Source of the DNA: DATKZS01 sp035527835 [NCBI: bacterium]
GTDB taxonomy: Bacteria; RBG-13-61-14
Assembly: GCA_035527835.1 (NCBI GenBank)
Contig: DATKZS010000001.1
Location: 1 to 50,474, forward strand
Direction: 5' to 3'
DNA length: 50,474 nucleotides
In this document: piece by piece, positions 14,094-22,561 of the stretch
Position numbering within the stretch: the first letter of the stretch is position 1
Layout of the letters: every line of letters begins with the position of its first letter
Made by a program: the position numbers and the translations under genes
Notes under the pieces: generated by a model
What the model was told of the DNA's origin: nothing
Databases searched by the model: none
What the model saw: only the letters and a program-made list of their open reading frames with translations

Positions 14094-15299
14094 TCATGAC
14101 GGGCGGCCCTCCACCCCGCGCTTGACGCCGTCCAGGACGGCGCGGGCCCGGTCCGGGACCTCGGAGATCGAATACAAGAGGTCCAGGGACTCGGGAGCCT
14201 CCCGGTCGGGCATCTCAAAAGCAAAGACCAGTTTCAGCTCGCTGCCCGCGCCCTTTTTCCGGAGCTCCAGCCGGGCGCTCATCAAGGTGTCGAGCGCGAT
14301 GATCCAGACGTGTTGGGAGCAGGCGGCGCCCGTGCCTTTCTCCCATCCGCCGCGGCTCAGCGCGGTGGCGTCCAATCGCACGGCCCCCGCCTGATAGGAC
14401 GACGGGCAATAGATCAGCTCGCCGGGGCGGGACCAGAGCAGTTGCTTATCCTCCCCGCATTCGCCCTCGAAGGTCAGGTTCGGGAAGAGCTCGGGCAATT
14501 TGCCGCTCTCCCTGATCCAGCGTATGACCTGGCGCGGCGGCGCATCCAGGCGGATGGAGGCCTCATAGCCCTGCAGAAATCCCCGGGACAATTCTCCGCG
14601 CAGCCCCTTGCCGGGCCGGCGCCGGGCCGGAAGATCGGGATTGAACTCGGATTCGAAGAAGGCCGCGGCCTGGTCAACCTTGGCCGCCACCGCCCGGACC
14701 AGCGGCACCACCTCCATTACGTAACTTAAGGAAGCTGAAGGCTGGGCCATGATCCGGATCTTGACCCTGGTCCCCTCCGGCACGGCGTCGAGCCGGTAGC
14801 GGAACAAAAGCCATGAGCCCTTGGTGTAGGTCATGGTCCAGAGCTCGCGGTCCGGCAGGTACTTCAGGGCCGTGTACTGGCAGGGGAACTTGATGCCCAT
14901 GATCCGGATGTTGAAGTCCATCACCTGGCCCACGTCGGTCAATTTCATGCCGGGCCGGAGGCCGGTCAGCTCGATGCGCAAGGTGGACGAGGTCTTTTCG
15001 AACCAGGAGAGGTCGCGGGCGAAAGAGTCGAGCACGGTCTCGGGATCGGCATTCAGCGTGAACGTTGCTTCATATATATAAACCGGGATGGGGAAGGAAT
15101 TGTGCCCGGGCGTGGACGGGGCCCCGGGCGACGGCGGCTTTTTCACCGCCGGGCAGGCCGCTGGGCCGAAGCCGGCGGCGATGGCCTGGTATTCCGGGCC
15201 GGAGGAAGAGAGGACGGGCACGGTCTCGGCCTCACGCACCGCGCCGCAAAGAAGCCCCAGGGCGATCAGCCCGAAAGACATGCACCGAATTGCTCTCAT
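14094..15299 (-). CDS. Chimeric gene: binding-protein N-terminus fused to duplicated lipoprotein body
   Basis: This 401-residue protein has two origins. Residues 1-44 match the start of the downstream binding protein (ETVPVLSSSGPEYQAIAAGF against ETVLVLSSSSPEYQAVAAGF). From residue 45 on it aligns without gaps to the upstream lipoprotein, including AAC...KKP, NSFPIPVYIYEATF and the C-terminal EMPDREAPESLDLLYSISEVPDRAR. The join falls at a shared GCCGCCGGC. The signal peptide is now of the Sec type with a degraded cleavage site (GAVREAE), and the former lipid-carrying Cys is buried near residue 51. The body looks like two START/SRPBCC-like halves, which is my inference. The frame is intact, so a protein may be made. 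Confidence 0.8.
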   Translation of the reverse strand: MRAIRCMSFGLIALGLLCGAVREAETVPVLSSSGPEYQAIAAGFGPAACPAVKKPPSPGAPSTPGHNSFPIPVYIYEATFTLNADPETVLDSFARDLSWFEKTSSTLRIELTGLRPGMKLTDVGQVMDFNIRIMGIKFPCQYTALKYLPDRELWTMTYTKGSWLLFRYRLDAVPEGTRVKIRIMAQPSASLSYVMEVVPLVRAVAAKVDQAAAFFESEFNPDLPARRRPGKGLRGELSRGFLQGYEASIRLDAPPRQVIRWIRESGKLPELFPNLTFEGECGEDKQLLWSRPGELIYCPSSYQAGAVRLDATALSRGGWEKGTGAACSQHVWIIALDTLMSARLELRKKGAGSELKLVFAFEMPDREAPESLDLLYSISEVPDRARAVLDGVKRGVEGRPS

Positions 15300-15416
15300 T
15301 GCTGTCCCCTGCTTTCCTCAATCAGGACCAGAAGCATCATCGCATTATCCGGCCGATAATCAAAATGCACCGGGAAAGACCCGGCCCGGGTCGCTGGATC
15401 CGGCAGGCCCGGCGCG

Positions 15417-16541
15417 TCATATGCCCTCCACCCCGCGCTTGACGCCCTCCAGGATGGCGCGGGCCCGGTCCGGGACCTCGGAGATCGAATACAAGAGGTC
15501 CAGGGACTCGGGAGCCTCCCGGTCGGGCATCTCAAAAGCGAAGATCAGTTTCAGCTCGCTGCCCGCGCCCTTTTTCCGGACCTCGATCCGGACGCTGGTC
15601 AAGGTGTCCAGCGTGATGATCCAGACGTGGTGGGAATAGGCGGGTCCCGTCCCTTGCTCCCAACCGCCGCTGCTCATCACGGTGGATTCCAATCGCACGG
15701 CCCCCGCCTGGTAGGACGCCGGGCAATAGATCAGCTCGCCGGACCGGGACCAGAGCCGTTGTTTGTCTTGCGCGCATTGGCCCTCGAACCTCAGGTTCGG
15801 GAAGAGCCCGCGCAAACGGCCGCCCTCTCCGATCCAGCGCATGACCTCGCGCGGCGGCGCGTCCACCGGGACGGAGGACTCGTAGCCCTGCAGAAATCCC
15901 CGCGCCAACTCTCCGCGCAGTTCTTTTCCGGGGCGGCTCCGGGCCGGGAGATCGGGATCGAACTCGGATTGGAAGAAAGTCCCGATCTGATCAATCCTGG
16001 CCGCCACCTGTCGGGCCAGCGGAAAAACCTCCAGGGTCGCGTCCAGGGAAGGCGAAGGCTGGCCCATGATCCGGAGCTTGAGCCTGGTCCCTTCCGGCAC
16101 GGCCGCGAACTCGTAGCGGAACAGAAGCCATGAGCCCCTGGTGTAGATCATGGTCCAGAGCTCGCGGTCCGGCAGGTACTTCAGGGTGATGAGCTGGCAG
16201 GGGAACTTGATGCCCATGATCCTGATGTTGAAGTCCACCACCTGGCCCACGCTGGTCAAATCCATTCCGGGCCGGAAGTCGGGCAGCTCGATGCGCAAGC
16301 TGGAAGAGGTTTTTTCGACCCAGGAGAGGTCGCGGGCGAAATAATCCTGGAGCTTGTCCGGAGAGGTGTTGACCACGAAGGTCGTTTCATAGGTGTACAC
16401 GGGAATGGGGAAGGAATTCTGTCCGGCCGCCTTCGGGGTCCCGGGCGAGAGCGGCTTCTTTTGCGGCTGGCAGGCCATGAGGGCCAGGCCGGCGGCCAGG
16501 GCCATAATCAGACAGCGGGTGGCGGGCGCGGTTTTAGTCAT
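15417..16541 (-). CDS. Predicted lipoprotein with two SRPBCC-like halves
   Basis: This 374-residue protein starts with a lipoprotein signal (ALAAGLALMAC, Cys24). The mature part has a first module (PIPVYTYETTFVVNTSPDKLQDYFARDLSWVE..., about 45-200) and a second (GYESSVPVDAPPREVMRWIGEGGRLRGLFPNL..., about 220-370). The alternation of a strand with PVDAPPREVMRWI-type helices suggests START/SRPBCC-like hydrophobic-pocket folds, but I recognise no named family. It is the parent-like copy for the chimera downstream. It probably faces the periplasm, attached to a membrane, and shares an operon with the binding protein and chemoreceptor. Confidence 0.75.
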   Translation of the reverse strand: MTKTAPATRCLIMALAAGLALMACQPQKKPLSPGTPKAAGQNSFPIPVYTYETTFVVNTSPDKLQDYFARDLSWVEKTSSSLRIELPDFRPGMDLTSVGQVVDFNIRIMGIKFPCQLITLKYLPDRELWTMIYTRGSWLLFRYEFAAVPEGTRLKLRIMGQPSPSLDATLEVFPLARQVAARIDQIGTFFQSEFDPDLPARSRPGKELRGELARGFLQGYESSVPVDAPPREVMRWIGEGGRLRGLFPNLRFEGQCAQDKQRLWSRSGELIYCPASYQAGAVRLESTVMSSGGWEQGTGPAYSHHVWIITLDTLTSVRIEVRKKGAGSELKLIFAFEMPDREAPESLDLLYSISEVPDRARAILEGVKRGVEGI

Positions 16542-16556
16542 GGTATTCCTCCCGGG

Positions 16557-16835
16557 TCATCCTTTCGGTTCGACCCCTTGCTTGATGATCATGAGCCGTT
16601 CCTGCAAAATCCCGGGGATTCCGGAGATAAAGAGCATGAGGTCCGGCTGCGGGGCTTCGACGTCCACCGTGTTTTCATAGCCGTTGAGGGGAATGGTAAA
16701 AGACCGGCGGGTCATGCCCTCCGGTGCGCGCTTCACGAAGATCTTCCTGATTTTTTCGCAGCCGGGCGTGGCGAGGGTGGAGAGTACAATCAATAAAATG
16801 ATCCGGACGTGCCTGGACAACGCGTATGCTCTCAT
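16557..16835 (-). CDS. Small lipoprotein, possible shortened relative of the adjacent family
   Basis: This 92-residue protein has a lipoprotein signal (RIILLIVLSTLATPGC) and a short mature part. Its RSFTIPLNGYENTVDV resembles NSFPIPVYTYETTFVV of the neighbour, and its end (APQPDLMLFISGIPGILQER...KQGVEPKG) resembles the neighbour's tail (APESLDLLYSISEVPDRARA...KRGVEG). This suggests a copy that lost its middle, but similarity is low. I chose ATG 16833-16835 with AAAGGAA upstream. It lies 15 bases before the full-length lipoprotein gene and is the first gene of the cluster. A TTGACA at 16942-16947 is upstream, but no good -10 follows. Confidence 0.6.
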   Translation of the reverse strand: MRAYALSRHVRIILLIVLSTLATPGCEKIRKIFVKRAPEGMTRRSFTIPLNGYENTVDVEAPQPDLMLFISGIPGILQERLMIIKQGVEPKG

Positions 16836-16960
16836 GGTTCCTTTACTCCCGGCGCGATTGTGATCGCTTGAATCGAGGACTCTTGAAGCGCGCGGCTCGA
16901 TGAGCAATCAGGTAATATGTTAAGCAAAGAACAGGACGCCTGTCAATGGCCCCCGCTCCT

Positions 16961-17125
16961 TTAACGGCTTTGGCGTTCCGCCCCCTCTTTCTTGGCCATC
17001 ACGGATTCCCCCGGCTCGTCGGGAATGCCGGGCATTGCGGCCATGAGGTCCATCTTGTTGGGGCCCGCGCCGTCGGGGATCTCGGTGAGCAGGATCTCGC
17101 TGATCCTGGCGCCGCGGGCAAACCG
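16961..17125 (-). pseudogene. Possible gene remnant between recJ and the lipoprotein cluster
   Basis: About 54 codons read RFARGARISEILLTEIPDG... and then NKMDLMAAMPGIPDEPGES, ending AERQSR and a stop. No ribosome site or upstream start is evident; the first ATG gives only 30 residues. The pattern DLM...GIP near a charged end recalls the tail of the 92-residue protein (PDLMLFISGIPG), so this may be the worn 3' end of another family copy. The rest of the 298-base gap to recJ shows nothing else. Confidence 0.35.
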
Positions 17126-17205
17126 GGAAAGGGGGACCGGGCGAGGGGCCCCGGGCAGTCCTGGCCCCGCGGTCCGCGCTGTTGAATCACTTCCGCGGCC
17201 AGGCT

Positions 17206-18918
17206 TCAGCCGATGACCTGGAAGTCCTTGACCCGGAGCTTGAGGCTCTCCTGTCCCTGATAGCTGTCCAGGATGGGGGTATAAGCGAGGTCGAGGCGGT
17301 TGCCCGGCTCGGGGATGCGGTGTCCCAGCCGGAAGCCGACCGCGGGCAGGGTCAGGTTGTTCTCCTGCACGCCCATCATCAGCGTGTTGTTCCTGGCCTC
17401 TCTCGCCCACTTGACCAGGACGCCGCGGGCGCAGAAGACCGGCTCCGGGTTGCCGATGCCGTGGGGCTTCAGGCAGGCGAGGTCGTCAATGAGGCGGCGG
17501 TCGCAGCGGGCGATGGGCCACTCCGCGTCCAGATTGAGCGCGGGCTCGAAATTGTGATCGGGCGACTCCGCGGCCACGGCCTCGATAAGGGCCGTGACGA
17601 AGGCGGGGATGTTCTGCTCCTTGATGGAGATGCCCGCGGCCTGGGGATGGCCGCCGAAGGTCTCGAGCAGGTGGGACAAGCGGCAGAGCGCCTTGAAGAT
17701 GTTAATGCCGGGCACGCTGCGCAGCGAGCCCTTGCCCATTCCCTGGTGGACGCCGATGACGGCGGAGGGGCGGAAGAAATTTTCCGTGATCCTTCCGGCC
17801 ACGATCCCGATCACGCCGATGTGCCAGCCCTGTCCAAAGGCCACGATGGCGGGCGCGCTCTCCATGCCCGGGCTCGACTCGATCTGGGCCATGGCCTCGG
17901 CCATGATCCGCCCCTCCACGTCGCGGCGGGTGCGGTTCATTTTTTCCAGCTCCTCCGCCAGCAGTCCGGCCTCCTTTTCGTCGTCGGCCAGCAGGAGCTT
18001 CAAGCTCGGCTCGCCGCTGTCGAGGCGGCCGGCGGCGTTCAATCGCGGCGCGAGCTGGAACGCGAGCTGGCCCACGCCCACCGGCCGGTCCAGGATGCCG
18101 GCCACCCGGCGGAGCTGGATCAGGCCCGGCCGCCGGCCCGCGTTCAGCTCCTTCAACCCGAAGTGCACGAGCAGGCGGTTCTTGCCGGTCATGGGCACCA
18201 CGTCCGCCACCGTGCCCAGCGCCACCAGGTCCAGGAGCTCGCCCAGGTGCGGGCCGTTGTCCTTGAGCTTGCCCGTCTCGCGCAGGTGCGCGCGCACGCC
18301 CGCGGCCAGGTAAAACGCCGTGCCCACGCCCGAGATGTCCTCCCCCTGGAACGGGCAGTCGGGACGGTTGTGGTTAAGGATGGCGATGGCCGGCGGCAGC
18401 TCGTCCGGAACCTGGTGGTGGTCCACCACGACCACGTCAATCTTGAGCTCATTGGCGCGCACGATGGCCTCGCGGTCGCTCACCCCGCAGTCCACGGTAA
18501 CGATCAGAGAGGCACCCTGGTCCGCCAGAGCGTCCACCCCCAGCGGCTTCATCCCGTAGCCCTCCCGCTGCCGGTGCGGGATGTGCCAGACCACGCTCGC
18601 GCCCAGTGCCCTGAAAAAACGGATCAGCAGCGCCGCGCCCGTGATGCCGTCCACGTCATAGTCGCCGTGAACGCCGATGGTCTCCTTCCGCTCCAGCGCC
18701 AGCGCGATCCTCGCCACCGCCTTATCCATGTCCGCCATCGGCTCCCGCGGCTCCAGGCCCCCGAGCTCCGGGTGCAGAAACGCCCTCCCCGCCTCCCCCT
18801 CCTCGATGCCCCGGTTCAACAGCACCCAGGCCACCACCGGAGACACGTTCAAAGCGCGGGCCAGCTCAGCCACCCGCTCCTTGTCCTGTTTATGGATTCG
18901 CCATTTCATGGATAGCAT
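17206..18918 (-). CDS. recJ: Single-stranded-DNA-specific exonuclease RecJ
   Basis: This 570-residue protein is of usual RecJ length. The DHH-superfamily metal motifs are present: HGDYDVDGITGA (84-95, motif I), TVDCGVSDRE (141-150) and VVVDHHQVP (163-171, the DHH motif). They are followed by the DHHA1 region (FGGHPQAAGISI) and a C-terminal OB-like part. RecJ degrades single-stranded DNA 5' to 3' in recombination and repair. Two starts three codons apart (MLSMKWR, ATG at 18916-18918 or 18907-18909) are possible; the second gives the family-like MKWR. It begins 21 bases after the symporter stop, so it is probably co-transcribed. Confidence 0.95.
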   Translation of the reverse strand: MLSMKWRIHKQDKERVAELARALNVSPVVAWVLLNRGIEEGEAGRAFLHPELGGLEPREPMADMDKAVARIALALERKETIGVHGDYDVDGITGAALLIRFFRALGASVVWHIPHRQREGYGMKPLGVDALADQGASLIVTVDCGVSDREAIVRANELKIDVVVVDHHQVPDELPPAIAILNHNRPDCPFQGEDISGVGTAFYLAAGVRAHLRETGKLKDNGPHLGELLDLVALGTVADVVPMTGKNRLLVHFGLKELNAGRRPGLIQLRRVAGILDRPVGVGQLAFQLAPRLNAAGRLDSGEPSLKLLLADDEKEAGLLAEELEKMNRTRRDVEGRIMAEAMAQIESSPGMESAPAIVAFGQGWHIGVIGIVAGRITENFFRPSAVIGVHQGMGKGSLRSVPGINIFKALCRLSHLLETFGGHPQAAGISIKEQNIPAFVTALIEAVAAESPDHNFEPALNLDAEWPIARCDRRLIDDLACLKPHGIGNPEPVFCARGVLVKWAREARNNTLMMGVQENNLTLPAVGFRLGHRIPEPGNRLDLAYTPILDSYQGQESLKLRVKDFQVIG

Positions 18919-18939
18919 CTATTATTGAAGAGCGCGGCT

Positions 18940-20727
18940 TCAATCTTCGCCGAGCCGTCGGTACCAAGTGTAATACAAAATGACGGCGGAGGTAACGGAT
19001 ACGAAGAGCCAGGCCGAGGTCTGGAGGTACCAGTGGCCGACCAGGTACATGGGCGCGAGGTAGAGGCCGGTGATGCCGGCGACCGCGATCAGGGTGTTGA
19101 GCACGGGCCGCCACGCCTCGCCGCCGGATTCGCCGCCGCGTCCGCCATCGGGCACGGCCGCTACGTCCCGGCTGATTTTCCCCCACGCCCCGAACGGACG
19201 CACCTCGGCGTAAAACGACTTCAGCGTCGCGCGGTCGGTAGGCTCGGTGAGATACGACGCCGCGACCACCGCGAGGAGCGATCCCGCGCAGATCACGGGG
19301 AAGGTCAGGTACACCGGGAGCCCGGGCCGGACGAGCGGCAGGATGGAGAGCAGGATGCCGGCGGCCATGCCGGTGGCGTAGCCCCATCCGTTGATCCGCC
19401 ACCAGTACCAACGCAGCAGGTTGGGCACGATCACGGCGGCGCCGAGCGCCATCATGATCCAGCCCCAGATCGAGGCGATGCTGTCCGCGAACCAGCCCAC
19501 CACCATGCCCGCGACCACGATCGCGGCGGTGGCCAGGTAGCTCATCCGGACCAGCGAGCGCTCGTCCGAGGTTTTGCCGAACAGCGGCTGCCAGATGTCC
19601 TTGATAATGTACGACGCGCCGCTGTTGGCGGTGGAGCTGAAGGTGGACATGAAGGCCGCGAGCAGGCCCGCGATGACCAGGCCCCGAAGCCCGGCGGGCA
19701 GGTACTCGCGCAGCACCGCCGGCATCACCATCTCCGGGTCGCTGACCTGCCCTACCCCGGCCAGCGCCAGCATCACGATCGCCGCCACCATGGCCCACCG
19801 CACCACCAGAAAAAACGGCCACGCCGCCGCCAGCTTGGACGCGTCCGCCGGACTCCGCGCCGCCAGGTAGCGCTGGAAGTCGTAGAGCTGGCCCGGCCCG
19901 CCCGCGTTCAGGAACAGGCCCTTGATCACCCAGACGATGGTGAGCAGCCCGAACATCTCGTAAGAAGCGTTGGGCGTGCCGTGGAACTCGGGGATGCGCC
20001 ACACCGGCAGCCATGACGACCAGCTCGATGGCGCGACTTGCGCGGCCACCTCGGGAGTGACTTTTACGAACGCGATGCCCACGATCAGTATTCCCGCCAG
20101 CGTCAGCACCACCGTCTGGATCACGTCGGTGACGACCACGCCGAACAGTCCGCCCATGATGACGTATAATGTGGTGATGCCGAGGACGAGCACGGCGAGC
20201 GTCTTGGGCTGATAGGTGGTGACCAGCGGCTTGATGACGGGCGACCAATCGGCCAGCAGCTCGAGCGGAATGTAAACGGTGGCGAACTTGCCGATGCCCT
20301 GGAAGGCGTAGCCGATGAAGCTGGTGCAGGTGATGACCGCCATGACCGCGTACATGGCCCGCGCGGCCTTGCCCCCGCCATCCTCCCCGAACCGCGTCTT
20401 CATCCATTCCGCGCCGGTGATCACGCCCGACTTGCGCACCCACTTGGCCATGTAAGCCAGCCCGAACGCCGGCAGCATCACGCCCCACATCCAATGGTGC
20501 CACCACGACTTCATGCCCAGCAAATACAGCACCGACACCATCCACATGGTCCCGGTAACGTCGAAGTTCGACACCGCGCCCGACATGGCCAGCACCAGCC
20601 AGTGCATCTTTTTGTCGCCCAGGAAATAAGAGCGCAGGTCGCGGGAGGCCTTCTTGGAAAAGTAAACGCCGGCGCCGATGACCACGGCGAAATAAAGCGC
20701 GATGACGATGACGTCGAGCAGGGCCAT
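18940..20727 (-). CDS. Sodium:solute symporter family transporter
   Basis: This is a 595-residue inner-membrane protein of the SSF family (the PutP/SglT group), with about 13 to 14 membrane segments. Diagnostic stretches are YFLGDKKMHWLVLAMSGAVSNFDVTGTMW near the N-terminus, GAEWMKTRFG, YVIMGGLFGVVVTDVIQ and GLLAAFMSTFSSTANSGASYIIKDIW (the sodium-site helix region). The solute is not identifiable. I placed the start at ATG 20725-20727 because upstream codons overlap the URO-D gene. The stop of that gene is eight bases upstream, so they form an operon; the solute may be the methyl donor used by the neighbouring methyltransferase. Confidence 0.9.
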   Translation of the reverse strand: MALLDVIVIALYFAVVIGAGVYFSKKASRDLRSYFLGDKKMHWLVLAMSGAVSNFDVTGTMWMVSVLYLLGMKSWWHHWMWGVMLPAFGLAYMAKWVRKSGVITGAEWMKTRFGEDGGGKAARAMYAVMAVITCTSFIGYAFQGIGKFATVYIPLELLADWSPVIKPLVTTYQPKTLAVLVLGITTLYVIMGGLFGVVVTDVIQTVVLTLAGILIVGIAFVKVTPEVAAQVAPSSWSSWLPVWRIPEFHGTPNASYEMFGLLTIVWVIKGLFLNAGGPGQLYDFQRYLAARSPADASKLAAAWPFFLVVRWAMVAAIVMLALAGVGQVSDPEMVMPAVLREYLPAGLRGLVIAGLLAAFMSTFSSTANSGASYIIKDIWQPLFGKTSDERSLVRMSYLATAAIVVAGMVVGWFADSIASIWGWIMMALGAAVIVPNLLRWYWWRINGWGYATGMAAGILLSILPLVRPGLPVYLTFPVICAGSLLAVVAASYLTEPTDRATLKSFYAEVRPFGAWGKISRDVAAVPDGGRGGESGGEAWRPVLNTLIAVAGITGLYLAPMYLVGHWYLQTSAWLFVSVTSAVILYYTWYRRLGED

Positions 20728-20735
20728 GGCGCTCG

Positions 20736-21974
20736 TCACCCGTTCCGCACGGCCTCGAACATGGCGATGATGTTCGCGGGCTGGACCTCGCTCATGATGT
20801 TGTGCACCTGCTGGAACACGAACCCGCCGCCGGGCGCGAGAATCTCCACCTGTTTTTTCACGTGCGCACGGACCGCGGCCGGGTCGCCGCCGGGCAGGAC
20901 CGCGTGGGTGTCGCAGCCGCCGCCCCAGAGCGTGAGCCTGTCGCCGTACTTGTCCTTGAGCGCGCGCGGGTCCATGCCCTTGCAGCTTATCTGGACCGGG
21001 TTCACCGCGTCCACCCCGGCCTCGATCAGGTCGTCGAGCAGCGGCTCGATGCCGCCGCACGAATGGAGCAGCACCTTCACGTCCGCGAGCTGCTTGGCCC
21101 GACGCCACAGCTTTTGGTGGTACGGCTTGTAATAGCGGCGGTACATGGCCTTCGAGATGAGCGGCCCGTTCTGGCCGCCCAGGTCGTCGCCGAACAGCAC
21201 CACGTCTAGGTACGGCCCGACCGCGGCCATCCACTTTTCCAGGTTGGCCGCGTACATCTCGTATAACACCTCGGACAGCCGGTCGCAGGCCTCCGGGTAG
21301 AGCGCCATGTAGGTGAAGTACTTGTCCATGCCGAAGAGGAACTGCGGGGCCTCGAACATGTTGCCGCCGAACAGGCCGATGATGGCGCGGTCGCTGGACT
21401 CGCGCAGCGCCCGGGCGCCGGCGGCCAGGCGGGCGAGCCCGGCATCATCAAGCGCGAAGTGGGCGCCCGGCGCGGGGATGCCCGTCCACATGGACTTGTT
21501 AAAAATTTCCGGCAGGTCCTCGAAGGCCCCGGGCTCGAAGGCCCGGCCGGCCATGGGCCAGAAAACCTGCTCGAAGAAAACGCTGCCCGCCTTTTGCACC
21601 GACAGGTCCCGGCCATCCTCCGCTTTCAGGAACGTGTCGCCGCCGCGCCTCTCCAGATGCACGTATCCGGGAATCTTGCAGGCCGTGCCGTCGGGAAGGG
21701 TCCAGTCCTGCCATTCCGCGTCATCTTGCATGAACCCGCGCCCCAGCTCGATGCAATCCACCCCGAACGCGTCCAGCACCGCAGGCTCCACGATCGCGAG
21801 CTGCTGCACCATGTCATACACGTACACGTGTCCGCTCGTGATGCCCAGCGCCTTCTTCAGCCGGCCATAAGCCATGGCGTTGATCCCCGACGACCGATGG
21901 CCCCCGAAATCAATCGGCGCCACGTCCGGCTCCCGGTGGTCAAGCGCCGCCAGCACTCTTTCCCTTGGTTTCAT
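20736..21974 (-). CDS. URO-D family protein, probable corrinoid/methyl-donor methyltransferase
   Basis: This 412-residue protein has the uroporphyrinogen-decarboxylase fold as used by MtaA/MtbA-type and related methyltransferases. Zinc ligands expected for methyl transfer are visible: His304 and Cys306 in VLLHSCGGIEPLLDDLIEAG, and Cys354 in LWGGGCDTHAVLP. FGDDLGGQNGPLISKAMYRRYYKPYH (261-286) is also typical. True HemE enzymes lack the HxC...C set, so haem synthesis is unlikely. The role is probably removing or passing on a methyl group from an imported compound or corrinoid protein. A GAGAGGG site precedes the ATG. The symporter follows directly. Confidence 0.85.
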   Translation of the reverse strand: MKPRERVLAALDHREPDVAPIDFGGHRSSGINAMAYGRLKKALGITSGHVYVYDMVQQLAIVEPAVLDAFGVDCIELGRGFMQDDAEWQDWTLPDGTACKIPGYVHLERRGGDTFLKAEDGRDLSVQKAGSVFFEQVFWPMAGRAFEPGAFEDLPEIFNKSMWTGIPAPGAHFALDDAGLARLAAGARALRESSDRAIIGLFGGNMFEAPQFLFGMDKYFTYMALYPEACDRLSEVLYEMYAANLEKWMAAVGPYLDVVLFGDDLGGQNGPLISKAMYRRYYKPYHQKLWRRAKQLADVKVLLHSCGGIEPLLDDLIEAGVDAVNPVQISCKGMDPRALKDKYGDRLTLWGGGCDTHAVLPGGDPAAVRAHVKKQVEILAPGGGFVFQQVHNIMSEVQPANIIAMFEAVRNG

Positions 21975-21995
21975 TACCCTCTCAAATTCAGCTCA

Positions 21996-22517
21996 TTAAA
22001 AAATTTGCGTGATGATGACCGCCGCCATGGCGACTCCCATGGTGCCTTTGACCAGGACGGCGCCGAGTCGGCCCATGAAGGCGCCGATGCCTGCCTGTCG
22101 AGACTTGGTCAGGTCTTTTTCCAGGTAGTAGGTGATGAGGAATGCGCCGAGGTAAACGCCGAGGAAGGCGCCGATGAGGGCGCCGATGATGGGGATTGCC
22201 ATGTTGACGAGGATGGCGCCGATGAGGCCTCCGGCGAGCGCTCCGGCGATGGCCTTTTTGGAGGCGCCGTATTTCTGGGCGCCGTAGGCGGTGAGGATGA
22301 ACTCGGCGAGCTCGCCGGCGCCGGCCATGATAAGGAGGGCGAGGAGGTCATACCATCCGATGCCCTGATCGAAATGGGTGATCAAGGCATAGACCAGGGC
22401 CTCGGCCAGTATGATCCAGGTGCCGGGGATGCCGATGACGATGGAGAGCAGGGCCAGGGCCATGATGAGGAAGAAGAACACCAGTCCGATGATGGAGAGT
22501 ACGCCGAGCCAGGTCAT
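21996..22517 (-). CDS. DUF456-family membrane protein
   Basis: This 173-residue, very hydrophobic protein has four to five membrane segments and the glycine-rich pattern of DUF456 (GIPGTWIILAEALVYALI, GAGELAEFILTAYGAQKYGASKKAIAGALAGGLIGAI, PIIGALIGAFLGVYLGAFL). Its function is unknown. It starts just 15 bases past the secF terminator hairpin, with an AGGAG site in that short space, so its mRNA comes either from read-through or from a start very close to the gene. It is followed after 21 bases by the URO-D gene. Confidence 0.85.
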   Translation of the reverse strand: MTWLGVLSIIGLVFFFLIMALALLSIVIGIPGTWIILAEALVYALITHFDQGIGWYDLLALLIMAGAGELAEFILTAYGAQKYGASKKAIAGALAGGLIGAILVNMAIPIIGALIGAFLGVYLGAFLITYYLEKDLTKSRQAGIGAFMGRLGAVLVKGTMGVAMAAVIITQIF

Positions 22518-22531
22518 GAATGTTCTCCTGT

Positions 22532-22556
22532 AAAAAGGGCGGCCCGGAGGCCGCCC
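22532..22556 (-). terminator. Intrinsic terminator after secF
   Basis: A perfect 8-bp GC stem (GGGCGGCC / GGCCGCCC) with a four-base loop is followed in the minus direction by five T and A. It lies six bases past the secF stop. Confidence 0.9.
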
Positions 22557-22561
22557 TTTGC

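Noticed and set aside
16917-16947. Promoter for the lipoprotein cluster from TTGACA at 16942-16947
   Set aside because: No acceptable -10 hexamer at 16 to 18 bases; kept only as a remark under the 92-residue gene.
17182-18915. A 577-codon open frame on the plus strand
   Set aside because: It lies exactly opposite recJ, has no family motifs and reflects high GC content that suppresses stops on the opposite strand.
20728-21234. A longer start for the symporter
   Set aside because: It would overlap 500 bases of the URO-D gene, and the added residues are Arg/Gly-rich and not membrane-like.
20736-21974. Assignment of the URO-D gene as hemE
   Set aside because: The HxC...C zinc set and the symporter context fit the methyltransferase branch, not haem synthesis.
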